From the NCBI GenBank assembly GCA_051251725.1, contig JBPOFN010000011.1, positions 52,170-116,169 on the forward strand: a stretch of 64,000 nucleotides of DNA, in the 5' to 3' direction. Shown piece by piece: positions 1 through 8,949 of this stretch; positions within the stretch are counted from its first letter, which is position 1; every line of letters starts with the position of its first letter. The notes beneath the pieces are model-generated. The model had not been told where the DNA came from. It made no database searches and worked only from the letters and a program-made list of their open reading frames with translations. The stretch comes from JALZUE01 sp051251725 (GTDB lineage Bacteria > Pseudomonadota > Gammaproteobacteria > Enterobacterales > Alteromonadaceae). A program made the translations under genes and the position numbers.

Positions 1-1035
1 GTTAGAAATGATTGGAGCCATAGCGAAGTACAAGCGCTCTTTGATCTACCTTTTAATGATTTAATGTTTAAAGCACAAACAGTTCATCGCCAACATTTTA
101 ACGCTAATGAAGTGCAAGTGAGTACTTTGTTATCGATTAAAACCGGTGCTTGTCCTGAAGATTGTAAATATTGCTCGCAAAGTTCACGTTATAAAACAGA
201 TCTTGAAAAAGAAAAGTTAATGGAAGTGGAAAAAGTATTAGAAGCAGCGCAAGCGGCTAAATCACAGGGTTCAACGCGTTTTTGTATGGGCGCAGCTTGG
301 CGTAATCCAAAAGCTCGCGATATGCCATATGTAATAGAAATGATCAAAGGCGTTAAAGCCTTAGGCTTAGAAAGCTGTATGACCTTAGGTATGTTGTCTG
401 AATCACAAGCGAAAGAGTTAGGCTCTGCTGGATTAGATTATTACAATCATAATTTAGATACCTCAGCTGAGCATTACAACCAAATTATCACCACCCGTAA
501 ATATCAAGATCGTTTAGACACGCTTGATAATGTTCGTGCTGGTGGCATGAAAGTGTGTAGTGGCGGTATTTTAGGATTAGGTGAGCAAGCGACTGATAGA
601 ACTTCTTTATTAGTGCAACTTGCGAGTTTAAGCCCGCAACCTGAAAGTGTACCAATTAATAAATTAGTTAAAATTGAAGGTACGCCTTTAGCTGATGTTG
701 ATGATTTAGACGAGTTTGATTTTATCCGCAATATTGCAGTTGCGCGTATTATCATGCCTAAATCACATGTACGTTTATCTGCCGGTCGCAATGAAATGAA
801 TGAGCAAATGCAGGCAATGTGCTTTTTAGCCGGTGCGAATTCTATTTTCTTTGGTTGTAAATTATTAACCACACAAAATCCAGAAACCAATAAAGATGTT
901 TTATTATTTAAGAAATTAGGTATTAATACTGAAACTATCATCAGCTCAGAAGAAGCTGAAACGATTGCCGCAAAAGCGATTACTACGGCGATTGTTGATA
1001 ATCAAAATAAAGATTTATTCTACAGCGCTAGTTAA
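1..1035 (+). CDS. bioB: Biotin synthase, 5'-truncated by the window edge
   Basis: Radical-SAM enzyme that inserts sulfur into dethiobiotin, the last step of biotin synthesis. The reading frame is open from base 1 (VRNDWSHSEVQ...), so the first ATG in the window, at 64, is internal and the true start lies just upstream. The radical-SAM cysteine triad CPEDCKYC is encoded at 151-174. The DYYNHNLDT and VRLSAGR segments typical of BioB are present, and the visible 344 residues cover almost the whole family length. It is the first visible gene of a bioBFCD operon, and bioF starts 3 bases after its stop. The operon promoter, and possibly a divergent bioA, would lie outside the window. Confidence 0.97.
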   Translation, partial: VRNDWSHSEVQALFDLPFNDLMFKAQTVHRQHFNANEVQVSTLLSIKTGACPEDCKYCSQSSRYKTDLEKEKLMEVEKVLEAAQAAKSQGSTRFCMGAAWRNPKARDMPYVIEMIKGVKALGLESCMTLGMLSESQAKELGSAGLDYYNHNLDTSAEHYNQIITTRKYQDRLDTLDNVRAGGMKVCSGGILGLGEQATDRTSLLVQLASLSPQPESVPINKLVKIEGTPLADVDDLDEFDFIRNIAVARIIMPKSHVRLSAGRNEMNEQMQAMCFLAGANSIFFGCKLLTTQNPETNKDVLLFKKLGINTETIISSEEAETIAAKAITTAIVDNQNKDLFYSAS

Positions 1036-1038
1036 TTT

Positions 1039-2175
1039 ATGGCGTTTAACTTTATTGGTGAACAATTAGCCAGTCAACAGCAGCAGCATAGATACCGTCA
1101 GACACATTGTGTTACTGCGGCTGACGGTCAGCACTTGGTAATTGATGGCAAACACTATTTAAATTTTTCATCGAATGATTACCTTGGCCTAAATCAACAT
1201 GCTGAAATAGCAAAAGCATTTCAGCAGGGCGCAGATGAAGGCCTTTGTGCGACCGGCTCAAATTTGATCACCGGTTATCATAAATCGCACAGGGCATTAG
1301 AAGACGAAATTTGTACTTGGCTTAATCAAGAAGCCTGCCTATTATTTACTAGCGGCTTTTCTGCTAATGCCGGCTGTTTACAAGCATTAGCCAATAAAGA
1401 TGTGAATTTTTTTCTCGATAAATTATCACATGCTTCATTAATAGATGGCGCATTTAATAGCAAAGCTGTAACTAAACGTTTTTTACATAACGATATAAGT
1501 TCTTTGACCCGCTTGTTTAAACAACATCCAGAAGGTGACAAATTAATTGTTTCTGAAGGTGTCTTTAGCATGGATGGTGATCTTGCTCCTATTGATGAGA
1601 TGGCAAAACTAGCAACAGACAAAAACGCTTGGCTTTATCTTGATGATGCTCATAGCCTTGGCGTCATTGGTGATCAAGGTCAAGGTAGTTCACATTTTGC
1701 AACGCCAGATATTGTAATGGCGACTTTTGGTAAAGCCGTTGCGACTAGTGGGGCTTTTATTGCCGGCACAAAAGAGTTAAAAGAATACTTAACTAATTTT
1801 TGTCGTCACTATATTTATACCACAGCAATGTCACCGGCGCTTGCTAAAGCCACACAAGTCAGCATCAAGTTAATACAAAAAGAACAGTGGCGTCGTGATA
1901 AGATAAAAGCACTCAGTGAGCATTTTATTCAACAGCTCGATTGTCCGCTACAAGTGCTCCCTTCAGATTCATCTATTCATGCTTTAGTGGTGGGTGATGA
2001 AGAACAAGCGTTAGCGGTTGCCCAAAAAGCAAAAGCGGCTGGTATATGGTTAACTGCGATCAGACCACCAACCGTGCCTAAAGGTACATCAAGATTACGC
2101 GTAACCATTTGTGCTAATCACAATGTTAATGATATCAATGTTTTATCAGAATTTTTAAATAAGGTAATGAATTAG
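1039..2175 (+). CDS. bioF: 8-amino-7-oxononanoate synthase
   Basis: PLP-dependent enzyme that condenses pimeloyl-ACP (or pimeloyl-CoA) with L-alanine. The 378-residue protein has the alpha-oxoamine synthase fold signatures SSNDYLGL near residue 45 and DDAHSLG, and the PLP lysine in TFGKA at K232. Length is normal for the family. Its stop overlaps the GTG start of bioC by one base, which indicates translational coupling within the biotin operon. Confidence 0.96.
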   Translation: MAFNFIGEQLASQQQQHRYRQTHCVTAADGQHLVIDGKHYLNFSSNDYLGLNQHAEIAKAFQQGADEGLCATGSNLITGYHKSHRALEDEICTWLNQEACLLFTSGFSANAGCLQALANKDVNFFLDKLSHASLIDGAFNSKAVTKRFLHNDISSLTRLFKQHPEGDKLIVSEGVFSMDGDLAPIDEMAKLATDKNAWLYLDDAHSLGVIGDQGQGSSHFATPDIVMATFGKAVATSGAFIAGTKELKEYLTNFCRHYIYTTAMSPALAKATQVSIKLIQKEQWRRDKIKALSEHFIQQLDCPLQVLPSDSSIHALVVGDEEQALAVAQKAKAAGIWLTAIRPPTVPKGTSRLRVTICANHNVNDINVLSEFLNKVMN

Positions 2176-2960
2176 TGGCGAGTAGCGCTGAACAATCAAA
2201 AATTGCACGTTCTTTTGGCGCGGCATCACAGTCATATGACATGTCGGCGCGTTTACAACGTTATAGCGGCAAACATTTAATGCCATATTTACCTAATCGC
2301 AGTGATATTACTGTTTTAGATTTAGGCGCCGGCACTGGCTTTTTTACCGAAATTTTAGCCAGCCAATATGCCCATGTGGTCGGTATTGATATTTCTAGAG
2401 AAATGTTAAATTTCGCCAAAAATGAGCGTAGTGATAATATCTCTTGGCTAGCTGGCTCAGCGGTTTGTTTACCGCTGCAAGATAATAGTATCGATTTAAT
2501 TTATTCTAATTTAATGATCCAATGGTGTCGCCCAATTGCGCCAGCGATTAAAGAAATTATGAGAGTATTAAAGCCGGGCGGCTTATTTGTTTTTTCAACG
2601 CTTATTGATGGCACCTTGTATGAGCTTAAATCGTCATGGGCGCAAGTAGATGATGATCAACATGTAATAGAATTTTTATCTGAAACTGAGTTAATTAAAA
2701 GCTTTGAGGTTAAAAGCGCCAAATTACTTAGAGAAAACACCCAGGATATTGTTTTAGAATATGAAAACGTTTTGCATTTAGCCCATGAATTAAAAGGCTT
2801 AGGCGCTAACCAAGTCCCGAATAAAACCAACAAAGGTTTAGCGGGTAAAGATGCTTGGCAAAAAATGACGCGCAGTTACCAAGACTTCCAAGAGCCAAGT
2901 GGTATTTATCCTGCTACTTATAAAGTATTTTCAGGCTTGGTGGTAAAACTCAATGATTAA
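2175..2960 (+). CDS. bioC: Malonyl-[acyl-carrier protein] O-methyltransferase
   Basis: SAM-dependent methyltransferase that caps malonyl-ACP so that fatty-acid synthesis can build the pimeloyl chain. The 261-residue protein has the class I SAM motif DLGAGTGFF near residue 50, an acidic motif II region (VVGID) and a methyltransferase-11 type core. It starts with GTG, overlapping the bioF stop by one base. The position between bioF and bioD matches the enterobacterial bioBFCD order and supports the call over a generic methyltransferase. Confidence 0.93.
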   Translation: MASSAEQSKIARSFGAASQSYDMSARLQRYSGKHLMPYLPNRSDITVLDLGAGTGFFTEILASQYAHVVGIDISREMLNFAKNERSDNISWLAGSAVCLPLQDNSIDLIYSNLMIQWCRPIAPAIKEIMRVLKPGGLFVFSTLIDGTLYELKSSWAQVDDDQHVIEFLSETELIKSFEVKSAKLLRENTQDIVLEYENVLHLAHELKGLGANQVPNKTNKGLAGKDAWQKMTRSYQDFQEPSGIYPATYKVFSGLVVKLND

Positions 2961-2991
2961 CACTTCTTATCTTTTATCAACTTTATAAATT

Positions 2992-3654
2992 ATGTCTGCA
3001 TTAAATCTATTTATTACCGCAACTGACACAGATGCGGGTAAAACCTATATCTCAGTACAATTAGCACAAGAGTTTATTAAAAAGGGCTGTAAAGTCGCGG
3101 TTTATAAGCCGATTGCTGCAGGCTGTAATACCATTAATGGCGAGCTTCAAAATGAAGATGCACTTTTATTACAACAAGCCGCTAATTGTCAGCAAAGTTA
3201 CTCGTCAATAAATCCTATTGCATTTGAAGCCCCTATTGCACCACACATTGCAGCCAAACTTAGCGGCATGGCGATTAATGCTGAGGCTGTTTTATCGGGT
3301 TATAAAGAATTAAGTGGCGAGATTAATATTATCGAAGGTGCTGGCGGTTGGCGATTACCTTTAGGTGACGGCAAATATCTATCTGATCTGGTTAAAGTGA
3401 TGGCGCCGAGTGTGATCCTTGTCGTTAATATGAAGTTAGGTTGTTTAAACCATGCGGTATTAACTTACCAAAGTATTATTAGTGATGGTCTAACTTGCGC
3501 CGGTTGGATTGCCAATAATCAAGAAAACATGCCATTTTTAGCCGAAAATATCGCTGAATTAACCAGTTTACTTGATGCCCCTTGTTTAGCTGCTATTGAT
3601 ATTAACGGTAGCGTAACTGCCGCTGCTGAGCAGTTACTAAAACTCAAAAAATAA
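2992..3654 (+). CDS. bioD: ATP-dependent dethiobiotin synthetase
   Basis: Closes the ureido ring of dethiobiotin from 7,8-diaminopelargonate, CO2 and ATP. The P-loop variant TDTDAGKT lies at residues 11-18 (K17), and the EGAGGW segment typical of BioD is near residue 115. The 220 residues are normal length. It follows bioC after 31 bases and is the last gene of the biotin operon; no clear hairpin terminator is visible between it and the next gene. Confidence 0.95.
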   Translation: MSALNLFITATDTDAGKTYISVQLAQEFIKKGCKVAVYKPIAAGCNTINGELQNEDALLLQQAANCQQSYSSINPIAFEAPIAPHIAAKLSGMAINAEAVLSGYKELSGEINIIEGAGGWRLPLGDGKYLSDLVKVMAPSVILVVNMKLGCLNHAVLTYQSIISDGLTCAGWIANNQENMPFLAENIAELTSLLDAPCLAAIDINGSVTAAAEQLLKLKK

Positions 3655-3776
3655 CATAAAAAGTTTTAAAAACCAGATAATTAACGATAAATTAATCTCT
3701 TACAGTAATTTCACTTGCAAAGGCTTTCGATAAAGCTTTATTGTTGTCAGTTGAAGTTTATTGTAGGAGATAAATT

Positions 3777-5054
3777 ATGAAATTAGAATCACTGGCGTTA
3801 CATCACGGCTATACTGCCGAAGAAACCACTAAAGCTGCAGCGGTACCTATCTACCAAACCACCTCTTATACTTTTGATAATACTCAGCATGGCGCTGATC
3901 TTTTTGACCTAAAAGTTCCGGGTAATATTTATACTCGCATTATGAATCCGACCACTGATGTGCTTGAGCAAAGATTAGCGGCTATGGAAGGTGGGATCGC
4001 CTCTTTAGCCGTCGCTTCAGGAATGGCTGCTATTACTTATGCTATTCAATGTATTTGTCAGGTTGGCGATAATATTCTGAGTACTAGCCAACTTTATGGC
4101 GGCACCTATAACTTATTTGCTCATACGCTGCCCAATCAAGGCATTGAAACACGGTTCTTATCCCACGATGACTTTGCCGGTTTTGAAAGTGCGATTGATG
4201 ACAACACCAAAGCAATATTTTGTGAGTCAATTGGAAATCCGGCCGGTAATATCGTTGATATTAAAAAGTTAGCTGAAATCGCCCACAAACATGGTATTCC
4301 TGTCATTGTTGATAACACAGTTGCGACACCGTTTTTATGTCAGCCGTTTTCACTTGGCGCTGATATTGTTGTGCATTCATTAACTAAATATATTGGTGGT
4401 CATGGCACCTCAATCGGCGGCGTAATTATTGACTCAGGCAAGTTTGATTGGGTCGGTAATAAAGATAGATTTCCAATGCTCAATAATCCTGATCCTTCCT
4501 ATCACGGTGTGGTTTATACCGAAGCGTTAGGCGCTGCCGCCTATATTGGCAGATGTCGCGTAGTACCACTTAGAAATACCGGCGCGGCAATTTCACCGAT
4601 GAACGCTTTTCAAATTTTACAGGGTTTAGAGACCTTAGGTTTAAGAATGGAAAGGCATTGTCAAAATGCTGAAAAACTTGCTCAGTATTTATCAAACCAT
4701 GACAAAGTCGAATGGGTTAACTACGCGGCGTTAGAAAACAGCCCTTATTATGATGTTTGCCAAAAAATTACTGGCGGTAAAGCGTCGGGAATTTTAAGCT
4801 TTGGTTTATCTGGCGGCTTAGCATCAGGCGGACAATTTATCGATGCTTTAGAAATGATTTTACGATTAGTGAATATTGGTGATGCTAAGTCATTGGCTTG
4901 TCATCCGGCTTCAACAACGCATCGACAACTTAATCCAGAAGAGTTAGCTAATGCAGGTGTTAGTGAAGGATTAGTGAGAATTTCAGTCGGCATTGAAAAT
5001 ATTGACGATATTATTGCTGATGTTAGCCAAGCGTTAGACAAAGTGATTTGCTAA
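3777..5054 (+). CDS. metY: O-acetylhomoserine aminocarboxypropyltransferase (sulfhydrylase), MetY type
   Basis: Cys/Met-metabolism PLP enzyme. Its length (425 aa) and its sequence (YTRIMNPT near the N terminus, PLP lysine K204 in HSLTKYIGGHG) fit the O-acetylhomoserine sulfhydrylase branch, which makes homocysteine from O-acetylhomoserine and sulfide, rather than cystathionine gamma-synthase. The start has a strong ribosome site (TAGGAG, 10 bases upstream). It stands alone: 122 bases separate it from bioD and a strong terminator follows. No MetJ-like operator or SAM-riboswitch fold could be recognised in the leader. Confidence 0.9.
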   Translation: MKLESLALHHGYTAEETTKAAAVPIYQTTSYTFDNTQHGADLFDLKVPGNIYTRIMNPTTDVLEQRLAAMEGGIASLAVASGMAAITYAIQCICQVGDNILSTSQLYGGTYNLFAHTLPNQGIETRFLSHDDFAGFESAIDDNTKAIFCESIGNPAGNIVDIKKLAEIAHKHGIPVIVDNTVATPFLCQPFSLGADIVVHSLTKYIGGHGTSIGGVIIDSGKFDWVGNKDRFPMLNNPDPSYHGVVYTEALGAAAYIGRCRVVPLRNTGAAISPMNAFQILQGLETLGLRMERHCQNAEKLAQYLSNHDKVEWVNYAALENSPYYDVCQKITGGKASGILSFGLSGGLASGGQFIDALEMILRLVNIGDAKSLACHPASTTHRQLNPEELANAGVSEGLVRISVGIENIDDIIADVSQALDKVIC

Positions 5055-5101
5055 AACCAAGTTAGCTTTTTATATGTGCCCCATCGAAAGCTGCAATCTC
5101 C

Positions 5102-5129
5102 CTAGAAACTAGAAACTAGAAACTAGAAA
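5102..5129. repeat. Four perfect tandem copies of the 7-mer CTAGAAA
   Basis: The unit CTAGAAA is repeated four times without error between the metY stop and its terminator. Such a short tandem array is prone to slippage. No function is evident from its location in the 3' untranslated part of metY. Confidence 0.9.
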
Positions 5130-5131
5130 CG

Positions 5132-5174
5132 AAATTAACCCGTTAGTCTGTCAGCCTAACGGGTTAATTTTATC
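5132..5174 (+). terminator. Rho-independent terminator of metY
   Basis: A perfect 15-bp stem (left arm 5132-5146, right arm 5156-5170) with a 9-base loop ends in a T run. It lies 77 bases after the metY stop. Because the left arm begins with AAATT it may also act weakly on the convergent hicB-like gene. Confidence 0.9.
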
Positions 5175-5302
5175 AGCAGCTTTAAAAACAACACCAACAG
5201 ATCGAATATTTTAGCTTTTAATTATTATTCGAGATACGGTCAAAAATAACAGCTCGTTAGTCATGCAAAGATTAAAAATTCTTTTTCACTAATACACAAT
5301 TA

Positions 5303-5701
5303 TTATGAATTTTTTGCTAATTCATTTAAACAAGCGCTAGCAATAAAACCTGAACGGGTTTTATATAACTCCGATTTATTCACTCGATCATCAATTTGCT
5401 TGATCAGTAGCTCAGGTAAAGTGACATTTATTTTATGGCTTTTTCCTAAATAGGGGGTGATATCAATATTGACCACGGCCCAAATTACTTGTGGATATTG
5501 TTTTTGATAAAAGCTTATCGACTTAGCTTGTGGAATTTTCTCCCCGTATTCTGCCAATATTGCCAAATGATCAGCTATAACAGGTTTAACCAATCGGTAG
5601 CCTTCATCAATAGAAATACATTCTAAATTACAGCCGTTTAAATCTGGAATTTCAATTTGATAACCAGCGTCTTGCTCACGAAAAAATATTGGATAGTTCA
5701 T
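5303..5701 (-). CDS. HicB-like antitoxin-family protein, no HicA partner seen
   Basis: The 132-residue protein has an N-terminal HicB fold (MNYPIFFREQDAGYQIEIPDLNGC, degenerate RNase-H-like) and a C-terminal ribbon-helix-helix DNA-binding segment from about residue 85 (INVTLPELLIKQID). A good ribosome site (GAGGA) precedes the ATG. HicB normally represses its operon and neutralises the HicA mRNA interferase. No HicA-sized reading frame with a dsRBD-like sequence is visible on either side, so this is either an orphan antitoxin, a stand-alone regulator or a remnant of a broken module. Confidence 0.75.
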   Translation of the reverse strand: MNYPIFFREQDAGYQIEIPDLNGCNLECISIDEGYRLVKPVIADHLAILAEYGEKIPQAKSISFYQKQYPQVIWAVVNIDITPYLGKSHKINVTLPELLIKQIDDRVNKSELYKTRSGFIASACLNELAKNS

Positions 5702-5731
5702 TAGTAATCCTCAATAAGTAGATGAATCCAT

Positions 5732-5850
5732 GATAACTCCGATAACCCAATCTTGCAATGTGAAATAAACCCCGATAACCCTAAAAATATCAATACCGTA
5801 ACTCTGATAACTCCTTTATGCCTTTAGGTTAGGGGTCCAATAACTCCGAC
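5732..5850. repeat. Cluster of degenerate ATAACTCCGATAACC repeats
   Basis: Four related units occur at 5732-5748 (GATAACTCCGATAACCC), 5768-5781 (AACCCCGATAACCC), 5799-5814 (TAACTCTGATAACTCC) and 5839-5850 (AATAACTCCGAC). They lie immediately upstream of the minus-strand hicB-like gene. They may be operator sites for its ribbon-helix-helix domain or a genome-wide intergenic repeat. The rest of the 421-base gap up to infA holds no gene I can support. Confidence 0.6.
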
Positions 5851-5894
5851 TGTTCTGGTGTGAATACTTACTTAGCCTTTGTTGTATATAAAAC

Positions 5895-5903
5895 TGTGGA
5901 TAA
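5895..5903 (-). promoter_or_regulatory. Perfect match to the DnaA box TTATCCACA
   Basis: The minus strand reads TTATCCACA exactly. Only a single copy is obvious in this gap, and no AT-rich unwinding element with clustered boxes is seen, so an origin is not supported. It may be a chance match or an isolated DnaA site. Confidence 0.4.
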
Positions 5904-6061
5904 CTGTTTTGTGAATTTTTATTAGGATCAGTAAACAAGCGCAAATATTTACAAAAAGATTGGCGTAATTACTTGTTAGTAAATTATATACTTTTGATAA
6001 AATAAGAGTTACTAGAGGTTATTTTAGATATTGGTGTGGGGAAATAGCTTAAAATTTAGCG

Positions 6062-6090
6062 ACAAAAAAGCCAGCAAAAGCTGGCTTAAA
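6062..6090 (-). terminator. Rho-independent terminator of infA
   Basis: On the minus strand an 8-bp stem AAGCCAGC/GCTGGCTT with a 4-base loop is followed by a run of six T. It lies 33 bases beyond the infA stop. Confidence 0.88.
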
Positions 6091-6122
6091 CATCATTATA
6101 GTTGCGAAATAACTATTTATTA

Positions 6123-6341
6123 TTAACGTGCACGGAAAATAATGCGACCTTTAGATAAGTCATAAGGAGTCAATTCAACAGTTACTTTGTCGCCTGTTAG
6201 AATTCGAATGTAGTTTTTACGCATTTTACCTGAGATATGTGCAGTAACTACGTGACCATTTTCTAGTTCAACGCGGAACATCGTATTTGGCAAAGTATCT
6301 AAAACTGTACCTTGCATTTCAATATTTTCTTCTTTCGCCAT
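6123..6341 (-). CDS. infA: Translation initiation factor IF-1
   Basis: The 72-residue protein is a single S1/OB-fold domain (MAKEENIEMQGTVLDTLPNT...) of exactly the family length. IF-1 binds the A site of the 30S subunit during initiation. It lies downstream of bpt and aat on the minus strand and ends in its own hairpin terminator. Neighbourhood with aat and trxB matches the E. coli infA-aat-trxB region. Confidence 0.98.
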   Translation of the reverse strand: MAKEENIEMQGTVLDTLPNTMFRVELENGHVVTAHISGKMRKNYIRILTGDKVTVELTPYDLSKGRIIFRAR

Positions 6342-6426
6342 TGGGCGCTTAACCTCTATTTTTGTACGTTAATTTTAAGCAGGGCAGATCATGCCGAAAC
6401 TATTGCCCAATGTAAAGGCTAAGCGG

Positions 6427-7128
6427 TTATTTATTTATCGTTTTCCAATTATTTTCACTTAAGCGTTGATGCGGGAAATAACGATTTTTGTAGTTCATCT
6501 TTTGACAGTCATCAATTTGGTAACCTAAATAGAGATATTTCTTATGCATTTTTTCGGCTAATTGCAGCTGATTTAAAATTGAAAAAACACCGAGTCCTGA
6601 TTTTCGATAGTCGGGATCATAAAAAGTATAAACCGCAGACAAGGCATCAACTAAGTTATCGGTCACCGCCACCGAGATCAACAGCTCATCATGCCAAATT
6701 TCGATAAATAGCTGCTGGGTTATATTACTGCGAATAAAGCTGCTGTATTGCTCTTTGTTAGCGGGAAACATCGAACCATCACTATGTAAGGTATTAATAT
6801 ACTTTTCATAGAGGGGGTAATAATTGTCTTGAATTTTACTGGCGACTTTCATCTGCAAATGTTGATTTTTTTTCAATAGTCGCTTTTGACTTTTACTGGC
6901 ACAAAAATCATTGACCACTACGCGTAATGATTCACAGGCGCGACAGTGTTGACAATGAGGTCGATAAATTTGGTCGCCACTACGTCTAAAGCCTTCTTGC
7001 ATTAACCAAGTGTAATATTTTTCATTATGAAGTTTTTCATCAACGGCAACTAATAACCGCTCTTGTTTATCAGGCAAGTAGTTACAAGTGAATTCACTGG
7101 TGATACCAAACTTTAAATTTTCATTCAT
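6427..7128 (-). CDS. bpt: Aspartate/glutamate leucyltransferase (arginyl-tRNA-protein transferase family)
   Basis: The 233-residue protein belongs to the ATE/Bpt family. It has the cysteine-rich N-terminal part (CNYLPD near residue 15, then CQHCRACES) and a GNAT-like C-terminal domain (KSGLGVFSILNQL). Bacterial Bpt transfers leucine from Leu-tRNA to proteins with N-terminal Asp or Glu, making them substrates for ClpS/ClpAP degradation. It lies between aat and infA. The overall placement next to the second N-degron transferase supports the assignment. Confidence 0.92.
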   Translation of the reverse strand: MNENLKFGITSEFTCNYLPDKQERLLVAVDEKLHNEKYYTWLMQEGFRRSGDQIYRPHCQHCRACESLRVVVNDFCASKSQKRLLKKNQHLQMKVASKIQDNYYPLYEKYINTLHSDGSMFPANKEQYSSFIRSNITQQLFIEIWHDELLISVAVTDNLVDALSAVYTFYDPDYRKSGLGVFSILNQLQLAEKMHKKYLYLGYQIDDCQKMNYKNRYFPHQRLSENNWKTINK

Positions 7129-7271
7129 ATGTTTTAATTCTATTTAACAACATCTTAAGTATAGCTTTATCGTTCACTTGTTGCTTAATTTATCTTACTT
7201 TAGTTTTATTGAGGCCAGTTTTCAGCTCAGAGGCAAGTGCAACTAGCGCGGTTTTTTTGGTAATCGCTGAA

Positions 7272-7982
7272 TTAGCGAAAATGAAACGGACCGGGTAACC
7301 AGAGTTCAGTAGGCATTTTCCTAGTGCAAGCTTCGCGATGGAGGGTTAAAAATTTAGTGCGGGGTATTTCAACACAGCCCATAGAGGCGAGAAAGTCATT
7401 TTGCAGTTGGCAATCAATAAACTTAACGTGTTGCTGTTTTAATAATTGGCATAAAGCGAGTAGAGCTACTTTTGACGCATTGCTGGCTTTATAAAACATC
7501 GACTCGCCAGAAAAGTAACCATTAATGGCGATACCATACAAACCGCCGACCAATTCATCACCTTGCCAAACTTCAATTGAATGGGCGTGGCCGTTGGCGT
7601 GTAAGTGACAATATGCGGCTTTCATTTCGTCTAATATCCAAGTCCCTTCTTTTCTAAAAGGCGCATCTGCACAATAACTGATTGTCTGTTCAAACGCTTG
7701 ATTGATGGTAACGGTATAAGGATTACGTTTTAAAAATTTTCGCAGCGTTTTGTTAATAACAATACTGTCGGTTGGAATAATTGCGCGTGGATTTGGGCTC
7801 CACCACATAATGGGGTCGCCTTCGCTATACCAAGGGAAAATACCGCTTTGGTAAGCACTGAGTAGGCGTTCAATTGATAAGTCGCCATCAAAGGCTAATA
7901 AACCGTTAGGATCGGTTAAGGCGAGGTCAGGTGAAGGAAAAGTCAGGTTATCACTTTCAAGTTGGTAAATAACCTGACTCAT
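7272..7982 (-). CDS. aat: Leucyl/phenylalanyl-tRNA-protein transferase
   Basis: The 236-residue enzyme adds Leu or Phe to proteins with N-terminal Arg or Lys in the bacterial N-degron pathway. Family signatures are clear: FPSPDLAL near the N terminus, GLLAFDGDLS, SGIFPWYSEGDPIMWWSPNPR near residues 45-70, and GGLYGIAI in the middle. The start ATG is only 16 bases beyond the trxB stop, on the same strand, so the two may be co-transcribed. Confidence 0.96.
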   Translation of the reverse strand: MSQVIYQLESDNLTFPSPDLALTDPNGLLAFDGDLSIERLLSAYQSGIFPWYSEGDPIMWWSPNPRAIIPTDSIVINKTLRKFLKRNPYTVTINQAFEQTISYCADAPFRKEGTWILDEMKAAYCHLHANGHAHSIEVWQGDELVGGLYGIAINGYFSGESMFYKASNASKVALLALCQLLKQQHVKFIDCQLQNDFLASMGCVEIPRTKFLTLHREACTRKMPTELWLPGPFHFR

Positions 7983-7998
7983 AAATTAACGTAAACTT

Positions 7999-8949
7999 TT
8001 ATTTAGCATCTAAATAACGTTCAGCATCTAATGCCGCCATACAACCAGCGCCAGCTGAGGTAATTGCTTGACGATATATATGATCGGCGACATCGCCGGC
8101 AGCAAATACACCTTCAATACTGGTTTGTGTTGCATTACCTTCGGTACCGCTTTGAATTTTCAAATAGCCGTCTTTCATTGCTAATTGATCTTTAAAAATA
8201 TCGGTATTTGGTTTATGCCCAATCGCGATAAAACAACCCATCACAGCAATTTCTTCAGTTTTATCAGAGTTTGTTTGTTTAATGCGAACACCAGTAACAC
8301 CCATGTTATCGCCAAGTACTTCGTCTAATGTACGATCTGTGTGTAAAACAATATTACCGTTTTTCACTTTTTCCATTAAGCGGTCAGTCAGTATCTTTTC
8401 TGAGCGGAAGGTATCACGACGATGAATTAAGTGAACTTCAGAAGCAATATTTGAAAGATATAAGGCTTCTTCAACCGCAGTATTACCGCCACCCACAACA
8501 GCAACTTTTTGATTGCGATAAAAGAATCCATCACAAGTTGCACAAGCAGAAACACCTTTACCCATAAATGCTTCTTCAGAAGGTAAGCCTAAATACTGTG
8601 CTGATGCACCAGTACAAATAATTAACGCGTCACAGGTATATTCACCACTGCCGCCTTTTAATTTAAACGGGCGTGTTTCTAAATCAACAGAATCAATATG
8701 ATCAAAAATAATTTCAGTTTCAAATTTCTCAGCATGCTTTTGCATACGTTCCATTAACGCTGGACCGGTTAGGTCATCGGCATCACCTGGCCAATTTTCT
8801 ACTTCTGTTGTGGTGGTTAACTGTCCACCTTGCTGCATACCAGTGATCATCACTGGCTTTAAATTAGCACGAGCTGCGTATACCGCGGCTGTGTAGCCTG
8901 CTGGGCCTGAGCCTAAAATTAATAGTGGGCAGTGTCTTGCTTCGCTCAT
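7999..8949 (-). CDS. trxB: Thioredoxin-disulfide reductase
   Basis: Flavoenzyme that transfers electrons from NADPH to thioredoxin. The start is placed at the ATG at 8949 (MSEARHCPLL): it has a GGAG ribosome site 6 bases upstream, and gives the normal length of 316 residues. The reading frame also stays open upstream to 9027, but that extension is AT-rich and not family-like. Motifs are GSGPAGYTAA (FAD), the redox pair C136-A-T-C139, VVGGGNTA (NADPH) and the C-terminal FAAGDVAD. aat follows on the same strand. Confidence 0.97.
   Translation of the reverse strand: MSEARHCPLLILGSGPAGYTAAVYAARANLKPVMITGMQQGGQLTTTTEVENWPGDADDLTGPALMERMQKHAEKFETEIIFDHIDSVDLETRPFKLKGGSGEYTCDALIICTGASAQYLGLPSEEAFMGKGVSACATCDGFFYRNQKVAVVGGGNTAVEEALYLSNIASEVHLIHRRDTFRSEKILTDRLMEKVKNGNIVLHTDRTLDEVLGDNMGVTGVRIKQTNSDKTEEIAVMGCFIAIGHKPNTDIFKDQLAMKDGYLKIQSGTEGNATQTSIEGVFAAGDVADHIYRQAITSAGAGCMAALDAERYLDAK

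Noticed and set aside
504..941. Long reading frames antiparallel to bioB, bioF, DUF349 and others
   Set aside because: They mirror the codon structure of strong genes on the other strand and have no ribosome sites or recognisable proteins.
3655..3776. Possible SAM riboswitch or MetJ site before metY
   Set aside because: No conserved riboswitch core or AGACGTCT-like boxes are seen; only weak short hairpins.
5895..5903. Replication origin
   Set aside because: Only one DnaA box, with no cluster, dnaA/dnaN or gidA genes nearby.
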